Origin: Streptomyces mirabilis | GTDB taxonomy: Bacteria; Actinomycetota; Actinomycetes; Streptomycetales; Streptomycetaceae | Assembly: GCF_039503195.1 (NCBI RefSeq) | Contig: NZ_JBCJKP010000001.1 | Location: forward strand, 3,968,001-4,032,000 | Direction of reading: 5' to 3' | DNA: 64,000 bases | Shown: positions 56,840 to 64,000 of the stretch, in pieces | Numbering within the stretch: the stretch's first letter is position 1 | Layout: each line of letters opens with the position of its first letter | The notes under the pieces: generated by a model | Database searches by the model: none | The model's input: the letters and a program-made list of their open reading frames with translations, nothing else | What the model was told of the DNA's origin: nothing | Program-made: the position numbers and the translations under genes

Positions 56840-57739
56840 ATGTACGACTACGACCTGCTGGTCGTGGGATCGGCCAACGCCGACCTGGTGATCGGGGTCG
56901 AGCGGCGGCCCGCGGCCGGCGAGACGGTGCTCGGCTCCGACCTCGTCGTCCACCCGGGCGGCAAGGGCGCCAACCAGGCCGTCGCCGCCGGCCGCCTCGG
57001 AGCCCGTACGGCGCTGCTGGCCCGGGTCGGCGACGACGCGCACGGGCGACTGCTGCTCGACTCGCAGCGGGCGGCCGGGGTCGACACGGCGGGCGTGCTC
57101 GTCGGCGGGGCGCCGACCGGGGTCGCGCTCATCACGGTGGACCCCTCCGGGGACAACAGCATCGTGGTCTCGCCCGGTGCCAACGGCCGCCTCGCACCCG
57201 AGGACGTGCGGTCCGCCGGAAACCTCCTGGCGGCCTCCCGCGTGGTCTCGGCGCAGCTGGAGATCCCGTTGGAGACGGTCGTGGAGGTCGTACGGAATCT
57301 CGCTCCCGGCAGCCGTTTCGTACTGAACCCGTCGCCGCCGCAAGCGCTGCCCGCCGAGGTGCTCGCGGCCTGCGATCCGCTGATCGTGAACGAGCACGAG
57401 GCGCGGGTGATCGTCGGCACGGATCTCGGGGACTCCCCGGAGGACTGGGCGTCCGCCCTGCTCGCCCTCGGCCCGCGCTCGGTGGTGATCACGCTGGGCA
57501 CGCGGGGCGCGCTGGTGGCCTCCGCCGACGGCGCCGCGCGGGTGCCGTCGGTGAAGGTGGAGACGGTGGACACGACGGGCGCGGGGGACGCGTTCACGGC
57601 GGCGCTGGCGTGGCGGCTCGGGCTCGACGAGCCGCTCGCCGAGGCGGCCGCGTACGCCGCCCGCGTCGGCGCGGCGGCGGTCACCCGCGCCGGGGCGCAG
57701 GAGTCCTTCCCGACGGCCGAAGAGGTCGCGTCGCTATGA
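56840..57739 (+). CDS. rbsK: Ribokinase
   Basis: 299 residues of the PfkB family. LLVVGSANADLVIGVERRPA, the substrate motif GSDLVVHPGGKGANQAVAAG, NEHEARVIVG and the ATP/anion-hole motif VDTTGAGDAFTAALAWRLG with catalytic Asp. It phosphorylates ribose to ribose 5-phosphate. ATG at 56840 has AGGGAGA 7 bases upstream. Its stop overlaps the rbsD start by four bases. Confidence 0.95.
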   Translation: MYDYDLLVVGSANADLVIGVERRPAAGETVLGSDLVVHPGGKGANQAVAAGRLGARTALLARVGDDAHGRLLLDSQRAAGVDTAGVLVGGAPTGVALITVDPSGDNSIVVSPGANGRLAPEDVRSAGNLLAASRVVSAQLEIPLETVVEVVRNLAPGSRFVLNPSPPQALPAEVLAACDPLIVNEHEARVIVGTDLGDSPEDWASALLALGPRSVVITLGTRGALVASADGAARVPSVKVETVDTTGAGDAFTAALAWRLGLDEPLAEAAAYAARVGAAAVTRAGAQESFPTAEEVASL

Positions 57740-58125
57740 AGAAGGCCGGAATCCTGAACCGCCATCTGTCGGGCGCGCTGGCCGAGCTGGGCCATGGGGA
57801 CGGGGTGCTCGTCTGCGATGCCGGGATGCCCATCCCCACCGGGCCGCGCGTCGTGGACCTGGCCTTCCGGGCCGGGGTGCCGTCCTTCGCGGAGGTGCTC
57901 GACGGGCTGCTGGCGGAACTCGTGGTGGAGGGCGCCACGGCCGCGCACGAGGTCCGCGGGGCGAACCCGGAGGCGACGGCCCTGCTGGACGCCCGTTTCC
58001 CCACGCTGTCGACGGTCTCGCACGAGGAACTGAAGTCGCTGGCGGCGGGCGCGAAGCTGATCGTCCGCACGGGAGAGGCACGGCCGTACGCGAATGTGCT
58101 GCTGCGGTGCGGGGTCTTCTTCTAG
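57736..58125 (+). CDS. rbsD: D-ribose pyranase
   Basis: 129 residues, the family size. MKKAGILNRHLSGALAELGH (catalytic His in NRHLS), VLVCDAGMPIPTGPRVVDLA, SHEELKSLAAGAKLIVRTGE and RPYANVLLRCGVFF are conserved. It speeds interconversion of the pyranose and furanose forms so that ribokinase gets its substrate. ATGA overlap with rbsK. Last gene of the operon, closed by a strong terminator. Confidence 0.96.
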   Translation: MKKAGILNRHLSGALAELGHGDGVLVCDAGMPIPTGPRVVDLAFRAGVPSFAEVLDGLLAELVVEGATAAHEVRGANPEATALLDARFPTLSTVSHEELKSLAAGAKLIVRTGEARPYANVLLRCGVFF

Positions 58126-58144
58126 TCGGTGTTCGACATGCTTC

Positions 58145-58180
58145 GAGGGGCCCGGTCCGTCGACCGGGCCCCTCGGTTTT
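58145..58180 (+). terminator. Terminator of ribose operon
   Basis: A perfect 12-bp stem GAGGGGCCCGGT/ACCGGGCCCCTC with a 6-base loop followed by GGTTTT. Confidence 0.93.
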
Positions 58181-58307
58181 CCCCTCCGACATCAGAACCC
58201 CGCGATCCCCCCAGATCCCCCTCCAGAAGTCCTGATGCCAAGTACGACACGCGGGGTGGGGGAAGGGTTGCACGGCCTTCCTAGATTCTTTCGGGATGCT
58301 TTCCGGC

Positions 58308-58694
58308 ATGAGTGAATCCGCTTCCTCCTTCGAGGACGACGTGCTCGGTGAACTGGGCGACGACAAGCTCCAGGAGATCGCGGGGCTGCTGGGGACCGAC
58401 ACGGCGGGCGCCCAGGAGGTGGTCGGGACCACGGTCTCGGCACTCGCCGGCCCCGTACAGGAGGAGGCCGCGGCTGCGCCCGAGGAGGAGGCCCCGCTCC
58501 AGGGCGTGTCCACCCTGGGCGGGTTCGCCACCGGCGGTCTGATGGCCGGGGTGCTGGCCAAGGTGAGCAAGCCGGTCGCGAACGCCATCGCCAAGAAGAC
58601 GGGCATCCCGGTGGCCACGGTCACCCGTGTCATCGAGATGCTCGTCCCGGTCGTGCTGACGGTCCTCACCAAGCGGGCGGCACGCAAGAAATGA
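58308..58694 (+). CDS. DUF937-like small protein
   Basis: 128 residues. An acidic start MSESASSFEDDVLGELGDDK, LQEIAGLLGTDTAGAQEVVG, TTVSALAGPVQEEA, then GGLMAGVLAKVSKPVANAIA and VTRVIEMLVPVVLTVLTKRA with a basic end. The repeated helix pattern with Gly-rich turns resembles the DUF937 family, of unknown function in the cytoplasm. ATG at 58308 is preferred; one four codons upstream is in frame and neither has a clear ribosome site. It is not part of the ribose operon. Confidence 0.75.
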   Translation: MSESASSFEDDVLGELGDDKLQEIAGLLGTDTAGAQEVVGTTVSALAGPVQEEAAAAPEEEAPLQGVSTLGGFATGGLMAGVLAKVSKPVANAIAKKTGIPVATVTRVIEMLVPVVLTVLTKRAARKK

Positions 58695-58723
58695 CCAAGA
58701 AGTGACAGCGGCCGCCGACGGGG

Positions 58724-59554
58724 CTACCCGGCGTGCTCCACGAACCGCGCCGCCGTCTCCGCCAGCACCTCCCGCCCGTCCCGCGCCCACAGCCCGTCGT
58801 TGAACAGCTCGACCTCGATCGGCCCGGAGTATCCCGCCGCCTCGACGTACCCCCGCCACTCCCGCATGTCGATCGAACCGTCGCCGATCTGACCGCGGCC
58901 GTTGAGGACGCCCTCGGGCAGCGGAGTCGTCCAGTCCGCGAGCTGGAAGGTGTGGATACGGCCGCCGGCGCCCGCGCGGGCGATCTGGGCGGGAGCCGTG
59001 TCGTCCCACCAGATGTGGTACGTGTCGACGGTGACGCCCACCTGGTCCGCCGGGAAGCGTTCCGCGAGGTCCAGGGCCTGGGCGAGGGTGGACACCACAC
59101 AACGGTCCGCGGCGTACATGGGGTGGAGGGGCTCGATGGCCAGCCGCACGCCCCGCTCGGCGGCGTACGGGCCCAGCTCCCCCAGCGCGTCGGCGATCCG
59201 CTCCCGCGCGCCGTGCAGGTCCTTCGAGCCGGCGGGCAGCCCCCCGGAGACCAGAACCAGGGTGTCGGTGCCGAGGGTCGCGGCCTCGTCGACGGCCGCA
59301 CGGTTGTCGTCCAGGGCGCGGGCCCGCTCCTGCGGGTCGATCGCCGTGAAGAAGCCGCCACGGCAGAGCGTGGTGACGGCCAGACCGGCGTCGCGGACGA
59401 GTTTGGCGGTGGCGTCCAGGCCGTACGACTGGACGGGTTCACGCCAGAGTCCGACGCCCGGGATCCCCAGCTCGAGGCAGGACTCGACCAGTTCGGGCAT
59501 CGACAGCTGCTTGACCGTCATCTGGTTGATGGAAAAACGGGCGAGGCTGCTCAT
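58724..59554 (-). CDS. Sugar phosphate isomerase/epimerase (TIM barrel)
   Basis: 276 residues of the xylose-isomerase-like barrel family. FSINQMTVKQLSMPELVESC, GLWREPVQSYG, LVLVSGGLPAGSKDL, LAIEPLHPMYAADRCVV, GVTVDTYHIWWDDT (Asp, His), HTFQLADWTTPLPEG and IEVELFNDGLWA give the metal-binding Glu, Asp and His set. It isomerises or dehydrates a sugar or inosose. ATG overlaps the stop of the DUF993 gene by four bases. It is the last gene of a three-gene leftward operon. Confidence 0.88.
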   Translation of the reverse strand: MSSLARFSINQMTVKQLSMPELVESCLELGIPGVGLWREPVQSYGLDATAKLVRDAGLAVTTLCRGGFFTAIDPQERARALDDNRAAVDEAATLGTDTLVLVSGGLPAGSKDLHGARERIADALGELGPYAAERGVRLAIEPLHPMYAADRCVVSTLAQALDLAERFPADQVGVTVDTYHIWWDDTAPAQIARAGAGGRIHTFQLADWTTPLPEGVLNGRGQIGDGSIDMREWRGYVEAAGYSGPIEVELFNDGLWARDGREVLAETAARFVEHAG

Positions 59555-60705
59555 GAGGTCACTCCGTACAGAGCCAGCAGGGTCTTCATCCGGGCCTCGG
59601 CGAGCTCCGGGTTCGGGAACAGGCCCAGGGTGTCCGCCAGTTCGTACGCCCGCGCGAAGTGCGGCAGCGAGCGGGCCGACTGGAGCCCGCCGACCATGGT
59701 GAAGTGCTCCTGGTGCCCGGCCAGCCACGCCAGCAGGACGACGCCCGTCTTGTAGAACCGGGTCGGCGCCTCGAAGAGATGGCGGGAGAGCTCGACGGTG
59801 GGGTCGAGAAGCTCACGGAAGCCCTTCACGTCACCGGTGTCGAGCACCCGTACCGCCTCCGCCGCGAGCGGGCCCAGCGGATCGAAGATGCCGAGCAGGG
59901 CGTGGCTGAAGCCCTGCTCGTCGCCCGCGATCAGCTCGGGGTAGTTGAAGTCGTCACCCGTGTAGCAGCGGACGCCCTGCGGCAGGCGGCGGCGCAGGTC
60001 GACCTCTCGTCGGGCGTCGAGGAGGGAGACCTTGATGCCGTCGACCTTGTCCGGGTGGGCGGCGATGACCTCCAGGAACACGTCCGTGGCCGCGTCCAGG
60101 TCGCCCGACCCCCAGTAGCCCTCAAGGGCGGGGTCGAACATGGGGCCGAGCCAGTGCAGGACCACGGGCTCGACCGCCTGACGGAGCAGATGCCCGTAGA
60201 CCTCCAGGTAGTCCTCGGGCCCCTTCGCGGTCGCCGCCAGCGCCCGGGAGGCCATGAGGATGGCCTGCGCCCCCGACTCCTCGACGAGGGCGAGCTGCTC
60301 CTCGTAGGCCGTCCGCACTTCTTCCAGGGATGCCGGACCGGTGAGCTGATCGGTGCCGACACCGCACGCGATACGGCCCCCGACCGCCTTCGCCTCCGCA
60401 GCGGACCGGCGGATGAGTTCGGCCGCGCCCGCCCAGTCCAGGCCCATCCCGCGCTGCGCGGTGTCCATCGCCTCGGCGACGCCGAGCCCGTGCGACCACA
60501 GGTGGCGGCGGAAGGCGAGGGTGGCGTCCCAGTCGACGGCGGCGGCCGAGTCGGGCGTGACGTCCGCGAACGGGTCGGCGACGACGTGCGCGGCCGAGAA
60601 GACCGTACGGGAGGTGAAGGGCGCGCCGGTGGTGAGGGCGAGCGGGACGGCACGCGGCTCATAGACCCTCAACGCGCCGTTCGTGTCCGGCAGTCGAAGG
60701 GTCAC
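59551..60705 (-). CDS. DUF993 family, dihydrodipicolinate synthase-like aldolase
   Basis: 384 residues from a GTG that overlaps the upstream gene stop (GTGA). Conserved-looking stretches are FSAAHVVADPFADVTPDSAA, RHLWSHGLGVAEAMDTAQRG, IACGVGTDQL, GAQAILMASRALAATAKGPE, VVLHWLGPMFDPALEGYWGS and the Schiff-base-type DKVDGIKVSLLDARREVDLR, where Lys in GIKVS matches the catalytic Lys of DapA-like aldolases. RFYKTGVVLLAWLAGHQEHF follows. I recall this as DUF993, always next to a Gfo/Idh oxidoreductase and an isomerase. It likely cleaves a keto sugar acid; the substrate is unknown. Confidence 0.85.
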   Translation of the reverse strand: MTLRLPDTNGALRVYEPRAVPLALTTGAPFTSRTVFSAAHVVADPFADVTPDSAAAVDWDATLAFRRHLWSHGLGVAEAMDTAQRGMGLDWAGAAELIRRSAAEAKAVGGRIACGVGTDQLTGPASLEEVRTAYEEQLALVEESGAQAILMASRALAATAKGPEDYLEVYGHLLRQAVEPVVLHWLGPMFDPALEGYWGSGDLDAATDVFLEVIAAHPDKVDGIKVSLLDARREVDLRRRLPQGVRCYTGDDFNYPELIAGDEQGFSHALLGIFDPLGPLAAEAVRVLDTGDVKGFRELLDPTVELSRHLFEAPTRFYKTGVVLLAWLAGHQEHFTMVGGLQSARSLPHFARAYELADTLGLFPNPELAEARMKTLLALYGVTS

Positions 60706-61853
60706 AGCGAGATCTCCGGCACGTCGAGACGGCGGCCCTCGGCCGAGGACCTCAGCCCCAGTTCGGCGAGCTGGACGCCGCGGGCGCCGGCGAGGAGGTC
60801 CCAGTGGTAGGGGGCGTCGGCGTACACGTGCCGCAGGAACAGCTCCCACTGCGCCTTGAAGCCGTTGTCGAACTCGGCGTTGTCGGGGATCTCCTGCCAC
60901 TGGTCACGGAAGGAGTACGTGGCCGGGATGTCGGGGTTCCAGACCGGCTTGGGGGTGGCGGACCGGTGCTGGACGCGGCAGTTGCGCAGACCGGCGACGG
61001 CCGACCCCTCCGTCCCGTCGACCTGGAACTCGACCAGCTCGTCGCGGTTGACGCGCACCGCCCAGGAGGAGTTGATCTGGGCGATGGCGCCGCCCTCCAG
61101 CTCGAAGACGCCGTACGCGGCGTCGTCGGCCGTGGCGTCGTACGGCTTGTCCTGCTCGTCCCAGCGCTGCGGGATGTGGGTGGCGATGAGCGCCTGGACC
61201 GAGGTGACCCGACCGAACAGCTCGTGGAGCACGTACTCCCAGTGCGGGAACATGTCGACGACGATGCCGCCGCCGTCCTCCGCGCGATAGTTCCAGGAGG
61301 GCCGCTGGGCGCTCTGCCAGTCGCCCTCGAAGACCCAGTACCCGAACTCCCCGCGGATGGACAGGATCCGCCCGAAGAAGCCCCCGTCGATGAGCCGCTT
61401 GAGTTTCAGCAGCCCCGGGAGGAAGAGCTTGTCCTGCACGACCCCGTGCTTGACGCCCTTCTCGTGGGCGAGGCGGGCCAGCTCCAGGGCGCCGTCGAGG
61501 CCGGTGGCGGTGGGCTTCTCGGTGTAGATGTGCTTGCCCGCCGCGATGGCCTTCGTGATGGCCTCCTCTCGGGCGGAGGTCACCTGGGCGTCGAAGTAGA
61601 TGTCGACGGTCGGGTCGGCGAGGACCTCGTCCACGTCCGTCGACCAGTGCTCCAGGCCGTGCTGCTCGGCGAGCGCCTTCAGCGCGTGCTCGCGGCGGCC
61701 GAGGAGGACCGGCTCGGGCCACAGCACCGTGCCGTCACCGAGGTCGAGGCCGCCCTGGTCGCGCAGGGCGAGAATCGAGCGGACGAGGTGCTGGCGGTAG
61801 CCCATGCGCCCCGTCACGCCGTTCATGGCGATTCGCACCGTCTTGCGTGTCAC
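60702..61853 (-). CDS. Gfo/Idh/MocA family oxidoreductase
   Basis: 383 residues. Rossmann start VRIAMNGVTGRMGYRQHLVR, the family motif GKHIYTEKPTATGLDGALEL (Glu-Lys-Pro with catalytic Lys), KHGVVQDKLFLPGLLKLKRL, NYRAEDGGGIVVDMFPHWEY (Asp and His) and GAIAQINSSWAVRVNRDELV. It oxidises or reduces a sugar or inositol-like hydroxyl with NAD(P). GTG at 61853 has GAAGGGA upstream. First gene of the leftward operon, divergent from a LacI regulator. Confidence 0.92.
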   Translation of the reverse strand: MTRKTVRIAMNGVTGRMGYRQHLVRSILALRDQGGLDLGDGTVLWPEPVLLGRREHALKALAEQHGLEHWSTDVDEVLADPTVDIYFDAQVTSAREEAITKAIAAGKHIYTEKPTATGLDGALELARLAHEKGVKHGVVQDKLFLPGLLKLKRLIDGGFFGRILSIRGEFGYWVFEGDWQSAQRPSWNYRAEDGGGIVVDMFPHWEYVLHELFGRVTSVQALIATHIPQRWDEQDKPYDATADDAAYGVFELEGGAIAQINSSWAVRVNRDELVEFQVDGTEGSAVAGLRNCRVQHRSATPKPVWNPDIPATYSFRDQWQEIPDNAEFDNGFKAQWELFLRHVYADAPYHWDLLAGARGVQLAELGLRSSAEGRRLDVPEISL

Positions 61854-61908
61854 GTGATTCCCTTCGTACGCGGGTTCCGCGCCGCGTACGCCCCACTGGT
61901 GAACGTGA

Positions 61909-61924
61909 CAGCAAGCGCTTTCTA
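61909..61924. promoter_or_regulatory. LacI-type operator before the sugar operon
   Basis: The core AAGCGCTT within CAGCAAGCGCTTTCT is the classic LacI/CcpA-type half-site pair with a central CG, 60 bases before the oxidoreductase start and facing the LacI gene. Confidence 0.8.
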
Positions 61925-62029
61925 CTCAAGAAGAAGTTAGCCTCTGTCGAGCCGATTGGACAAGACCATACGGACGACGAGATGTTCGACCGTCCGGACG
62001 GCTGGACGTAGGGGGCGTGGCACGGTCGG

Positions 62030-62170
62030 ATGGAGCACTACGAGCAATACGAGCACGACAGGCACGACGGGTACGACGGGTACGACGGGTACGGCAGGCC
62101 AAAGAGCACAGCGAGCACGAGAAGCACGATGGGGTGCTACAAGATGCGTGACCGGAGGACGACGAGATGA
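62030..62170 (+). CDS. Possible 46-residue Tyr/Gly/Asp-repeat leader ORF
   Basis: An ATG frame reads MEHYEQYEHDRHDGYDGYDG and continues YDGYG, then a basic Ser/Thr/Arg part, and its TGA overlaps the LacI ATG as ATGA. The repeat comes from four tandem 9-bp units (GGGTACGAC). It is outside any family I know and has only a weak G-rich ribosome site. It may be a leader peptide coupled to the regulator, or chance. Confidence 0.3.
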   Translation: MEHYEQYEHDRHDGYDGYDGYGRPKSTASTRSTMGCYKMRDRRTTR

Positions 62171-63216
62171 CCGTGACCCTGGCGGACGTGGCGGCGCGTG
62201 CGCAGGTCTCGCCCGCGACCGTGTCCCGGGTGCTGAACGGGAACTATCCCGTCGCGGCGTCCACGCGCGAGCGGGTGCTGCGCGCGGTGGACGACCTGGA
62301 CTACGTACTGAACGGACCCGCGAGTTCGCTGGCCGCCGCCACCTCCGACCTGGTCGGCATCCTGGTGAACGACATCGCCGACCCCTTCTTCGGAATCATG
62401 GCGGCCGCGATCCAGTCGGAGATCGGCGGGCCCGGGGGACGTGCGGGCGGCGAACGGCTCGGGGTCGTGTGCAACACCGGCGGCTCCCCGGAGCGTGAGC
62501 TGACCTACCTCACGCTCCTTCAGCGCCAGCGCGCCGCCGCGGTCGTCCTGACGGGCGGTGCCGTCGAGGACGCGCCGCACGCGGCGGCGGTCGCGGCGAA
62601 GCTGCGCAAGCTCGGGGACGCGGGGACCCAGGTGGTCCTGTGCGGACGGCCGCCCGCGCCCGACGCCCCCGAGGCGATCGCGCTCACCTTCGACAACCGG
62701 GGCGGCGGACAGCAGCTCACCGAGCATCTGATCGGGCTCGGCCACCGCAGGCTCGGCTACATCGCGGGCCCGGAGGAGCGGACGACGACCCGGCACCGCC
62801 TGGAGGGGCACCGCGCCGCGCTCGCCGCGCACGACATCGAGGACGATCCGCGGCGCACGGTGCATGGACGCTACGACCGTCGGGCCGGCTACGAGGCGAC
62901 ACTCGAACTCCTGCGCCGTGACCCGTCGTTGACGGCTGTCGTCGCCGCCAACGACACCGTCGCGCTCGGTGCCTGTGCCGCGCTGCGGGAGGCGGGCCTG
63001 CGTATCCCCGACGACGTGTCCGTCGCCGGCTTCGACGACCTTCCCTTCAGCATCGACGCCGTCCCCGCGCTCACGACGGTGCGGTTGCCCCTCTCGGAGG
63101 CGGGGGCCCGGGCCGGGCGTATCGCGATGGGCCGCGAGGAGCCGCCGCCGGGCGGGATCGCGACGGTGCGGGGGGAGTTGATGGTGCGGGGGTCCACAGG
63201 GGTGCCGCGGGTCTGA
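62167..63216 (+). CDS. LacI family transcriptional regulator
   Basis: 349 residues. HTH at the start: MTVTLADVAARAQVSPATVS, RVLNGNYPVAASTRERVLRA, hinge NGPASSLAAATSDLVGILVN. Ligand domain: IADPFFGIMAAAIQSEIGG, VVLCGRPPAPDAPEAIAL, GHRRLGYIAGPEERTTTRHR, AVVAANDTVALGACAALREA, VAGFDDLPFSIDAVPALTTV. ATG at 62167 starts the HTH. It likely represses the divergent isomerase/DUF993/oxidoreductase operon at the AAGCGCTT site. The inducer would be that pathway's sugar. Confidence 0.93.
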   Translation: MTVTLADVAARAQVSPATVSRVLNGNYPVAASTRERVLRAVDDLDYVLNGPASSLAAATSDLVGILVNDIADPFFGIMAAAIQSEIGGPGGRAGGERLGVVCNTGGSPERELTYLTLLQRQRAAAVVLTGGAVEDAPHAAAVAAKLRKLGDAGTQVVLCGRPPAPDAPEAIALTFDNRGGGQQLTEHLIGLGHRRLGYIAGPEERTTTRHRLEGHRAALAAHDIEDDPRRTVHGRYDRRAGYEATLELLRRDPSLTAVVAANDTVALGACAALREAGLRIPDDVSVAGFDDLPFSIDAVPALTTVRLPLSEAGARAGRIAMGREEPPPGGIATVRGELMVRGSTGVPRV

Positions 63217-63246
63217 ACGTGGGGTTTTCGCCCCCGCCGCCCCTAC

Positions 63247-63335
63247 CCTCCCCCAAGCTCTCGACTTCGCTCGAGCAGGGGGACCCCCATCATCCTCAAC
63301 TTGGGGGCTCCGCCCCCAGACCCCCGGGTGGGCTC
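63247..63335. repeat. Streptomyces-type intergenic hairpin repeats
   Basis: Two adjacent GC-rich elements: one with CCCCC/GGGGG outer arms around CTCTCGACTTCGCTCGAG, one with GGGGGCTCCGCCCCC. I recall near-identical elements scattered between genes in many Streptomyces genomes. They lie between convergent genes and probably end transcription. The rest of 63217-63547 shows no gene. Confidence 0.75.
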
Positions 63336-63547
63336 ATTACCCGCGAGCCGGTGGGGGCTGGTCGCGCAGTTCCCCCTACTCACCCGCAGCCGAAGACGCA
63401 CGGGAGGGGGCGTGGCGGTGCGTCGCAAGCGCGTCGCTTACGTTCGGATCGAGCAGCGGGTCGCTTGCCCGGTCCACGTCTGGTCCGGCGGCGACGGGCT
63501 CGACGTACCGCCACGGCCCCGACCCACCCACCCGCCGGGGCCCGCGA

Positions 63548-64000
63548 TCACACGTGCGGACGGTGCCCCTTCTCCTGACGGGGGAACGACTGGTCGGCAC
63601 CGGGCAGCGTCGGCTTCGGAAGGGTCGCGACCTCCTCCTTCGCCTTCTCCAGCTGCTCCGCCGTGTCGTCCGGCAGCCGCGGCGGACGCGGACGCCCGTG
63701 CGAGAAGCGGAACGCCGACGTGAAGTCACCGAACGTCGACCGCCGCCAGTCACTGACGTTGGGCTCCTCGACCCCCGTGAACCGCTCGAGGAACTGCAGC
63801 GCCGAGGTGTGGTCGAAGGCCTCCGACGCCACCCAACCCCCCACCGTCCAGGGCGAGACGATGATCGCAGGCACTCGGAAGCCGCCCCCGATGGGCAGCC
63901 CCTGGACGAACTCGTCCGGCGTACCCGCCGGAGGCGTCGGCGGCGGCACATGGTCGAACAGGCCGTCGTTCTCGTCGTAGTTCAGGATGAAGGCGGTCTT
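63548..64000 (-). CDS. Phospholipase C/phosphoesterase family protein, C-terminal part (cut by window edge)
   Basis: 151 codons are open to the right edge. FILNYDENDGLFDHVPPPTP (Asp/Glu/His metal-site segment of non-haemolytic phospholipase C and acid phosphatases), GTPDEFVQGLPIGGGFRVPA, IIVSPWTVGGWVASEAFDHT and ALQFLERFTGVEEPNVSDWR are conserved in this secreted family. The C-terminal 50 residues here are polar and lack the extra domains of long PlcC, so it is a shorter phosphoesterase. It probably hydrolyses phosphodiesters outside the cell; the start and signal peptide are beyond the window. Confidence 0.9.
   Translation of the reverse strand, partial: KTAFILNYDENDGLFDHVPPPTPPAGTPDEFVQGLPIGGGFRVPAIIVSPWTVGGWVASEAFDHTSALQFLERFTGVEEPNVSDWRRSTFGDFTSAFRFSHGRPRPPRLPDDTAEQLEKAKEEVATLPKPTLPGADQSFPRQEKGHRPHV

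Noticed and set aside
62040..62130. Origin or satellite-like 9-bp repeats
   Set aside because: Only four units; better explained by the coding-like YDG pattern or slippage.

Overview
The window is chromosomal DNA from a Streptomyces species. The evidence is very high GC, frequent GTG/TTG starts, a developmental set found only in sporulating actinomycetes (chaplins, rodlins, an SsbB-type protein next to two dynamin-like GTPases), and a gene order (ssbB, chaplin/rodlin genes, copZ-copA, citrate synthase, RecD-like helicase, ribose operon) that I recall from Streptomyces genomes in general.

Layout. 1-4548: the end of a glycan-biosynthesis block (GDP-mannose 4,6-dehydratase cut by the window edge, a frameshifted methyltransferase, a GT4 and a WecG/TagA-type glycosyltransferase), followed by about 0.8 kb without a convincing gene and a tRNA-Arg(UCU) whose 3' end faces the block. 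4.8-11 kb: dynA-dynB, ssbB, and a sortase-anchored thioester-domain (TQXA) protein. 11-14.2 kb: a leftward set of an ECF sigma factor, a YcnI-type copper protein and two paralogous membrane proteins with Met/His-rich loops. 14.3-21.6 kb: a dehydrogenase remnant, small secreted proteins, a VKOR-like membrane protein, three short chaplins, one long two-domain chaplin with a 24-bp tandem repeat, and two rodlins that share an identical 178-bp segment. 21.7-28.6 kb: a VWA lipoprotein, an ABC exporter whose ATPase is fused to an S15-type hydrolase, and an APC permease.

29-36.3 kb: a myo-inositol catabolic cluster. iolC, a Cgl0159-type aldolase gene, iolB, iolD and mmsA run leftward, apparently as one translationally coupled operon, and a divergent TIM-barrel isomerase/dehydratase gene lies to the right. 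Inosose is dehydrated, hydrolysed, isomerised, phosphorylated, cleaved and finally oxidised to CoA esters by these enzymes. The aldolase gene carries two apparent single-base deletions. 36.4-43.8 kb: AraC and small HTH regulators, a zinc alcohol dehydrogenase, an MMPL exporter divergent from its likely TetR regulator, and a PrsW-type membrane protease. 43.8-46.6 kb: a copper efflux unit (copZ, copA) behind a CsoR-like palindrome. 47-51 kb: citrate synthase and a RecD2-like helicase.

52-58 kb: a ribose operon (LacI regulator, rbsA, an rbsC-rbsB fusion, rbsK, rbsD) behind two identical operator-like sites and closed by a strong terminator. 58.7-63.2 kb: a second, poorly defined sugar operon (isomerase, DUF993 aldolase-like protein, Gfo/Idh oxidoreductase) divergent from a LacI regulator that is preceded by a short Tyr/Gly/Asp-repeat reading frame. 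The window ends inside a phospholipase C-type phosphoesterase.

Three apparent frameshifts, in two genes, each fit one missing base inside a CCCCGG context, which suggests assembly error more than true gene decay. All functions are inferred from sequence features and family knowledge; no search was run.
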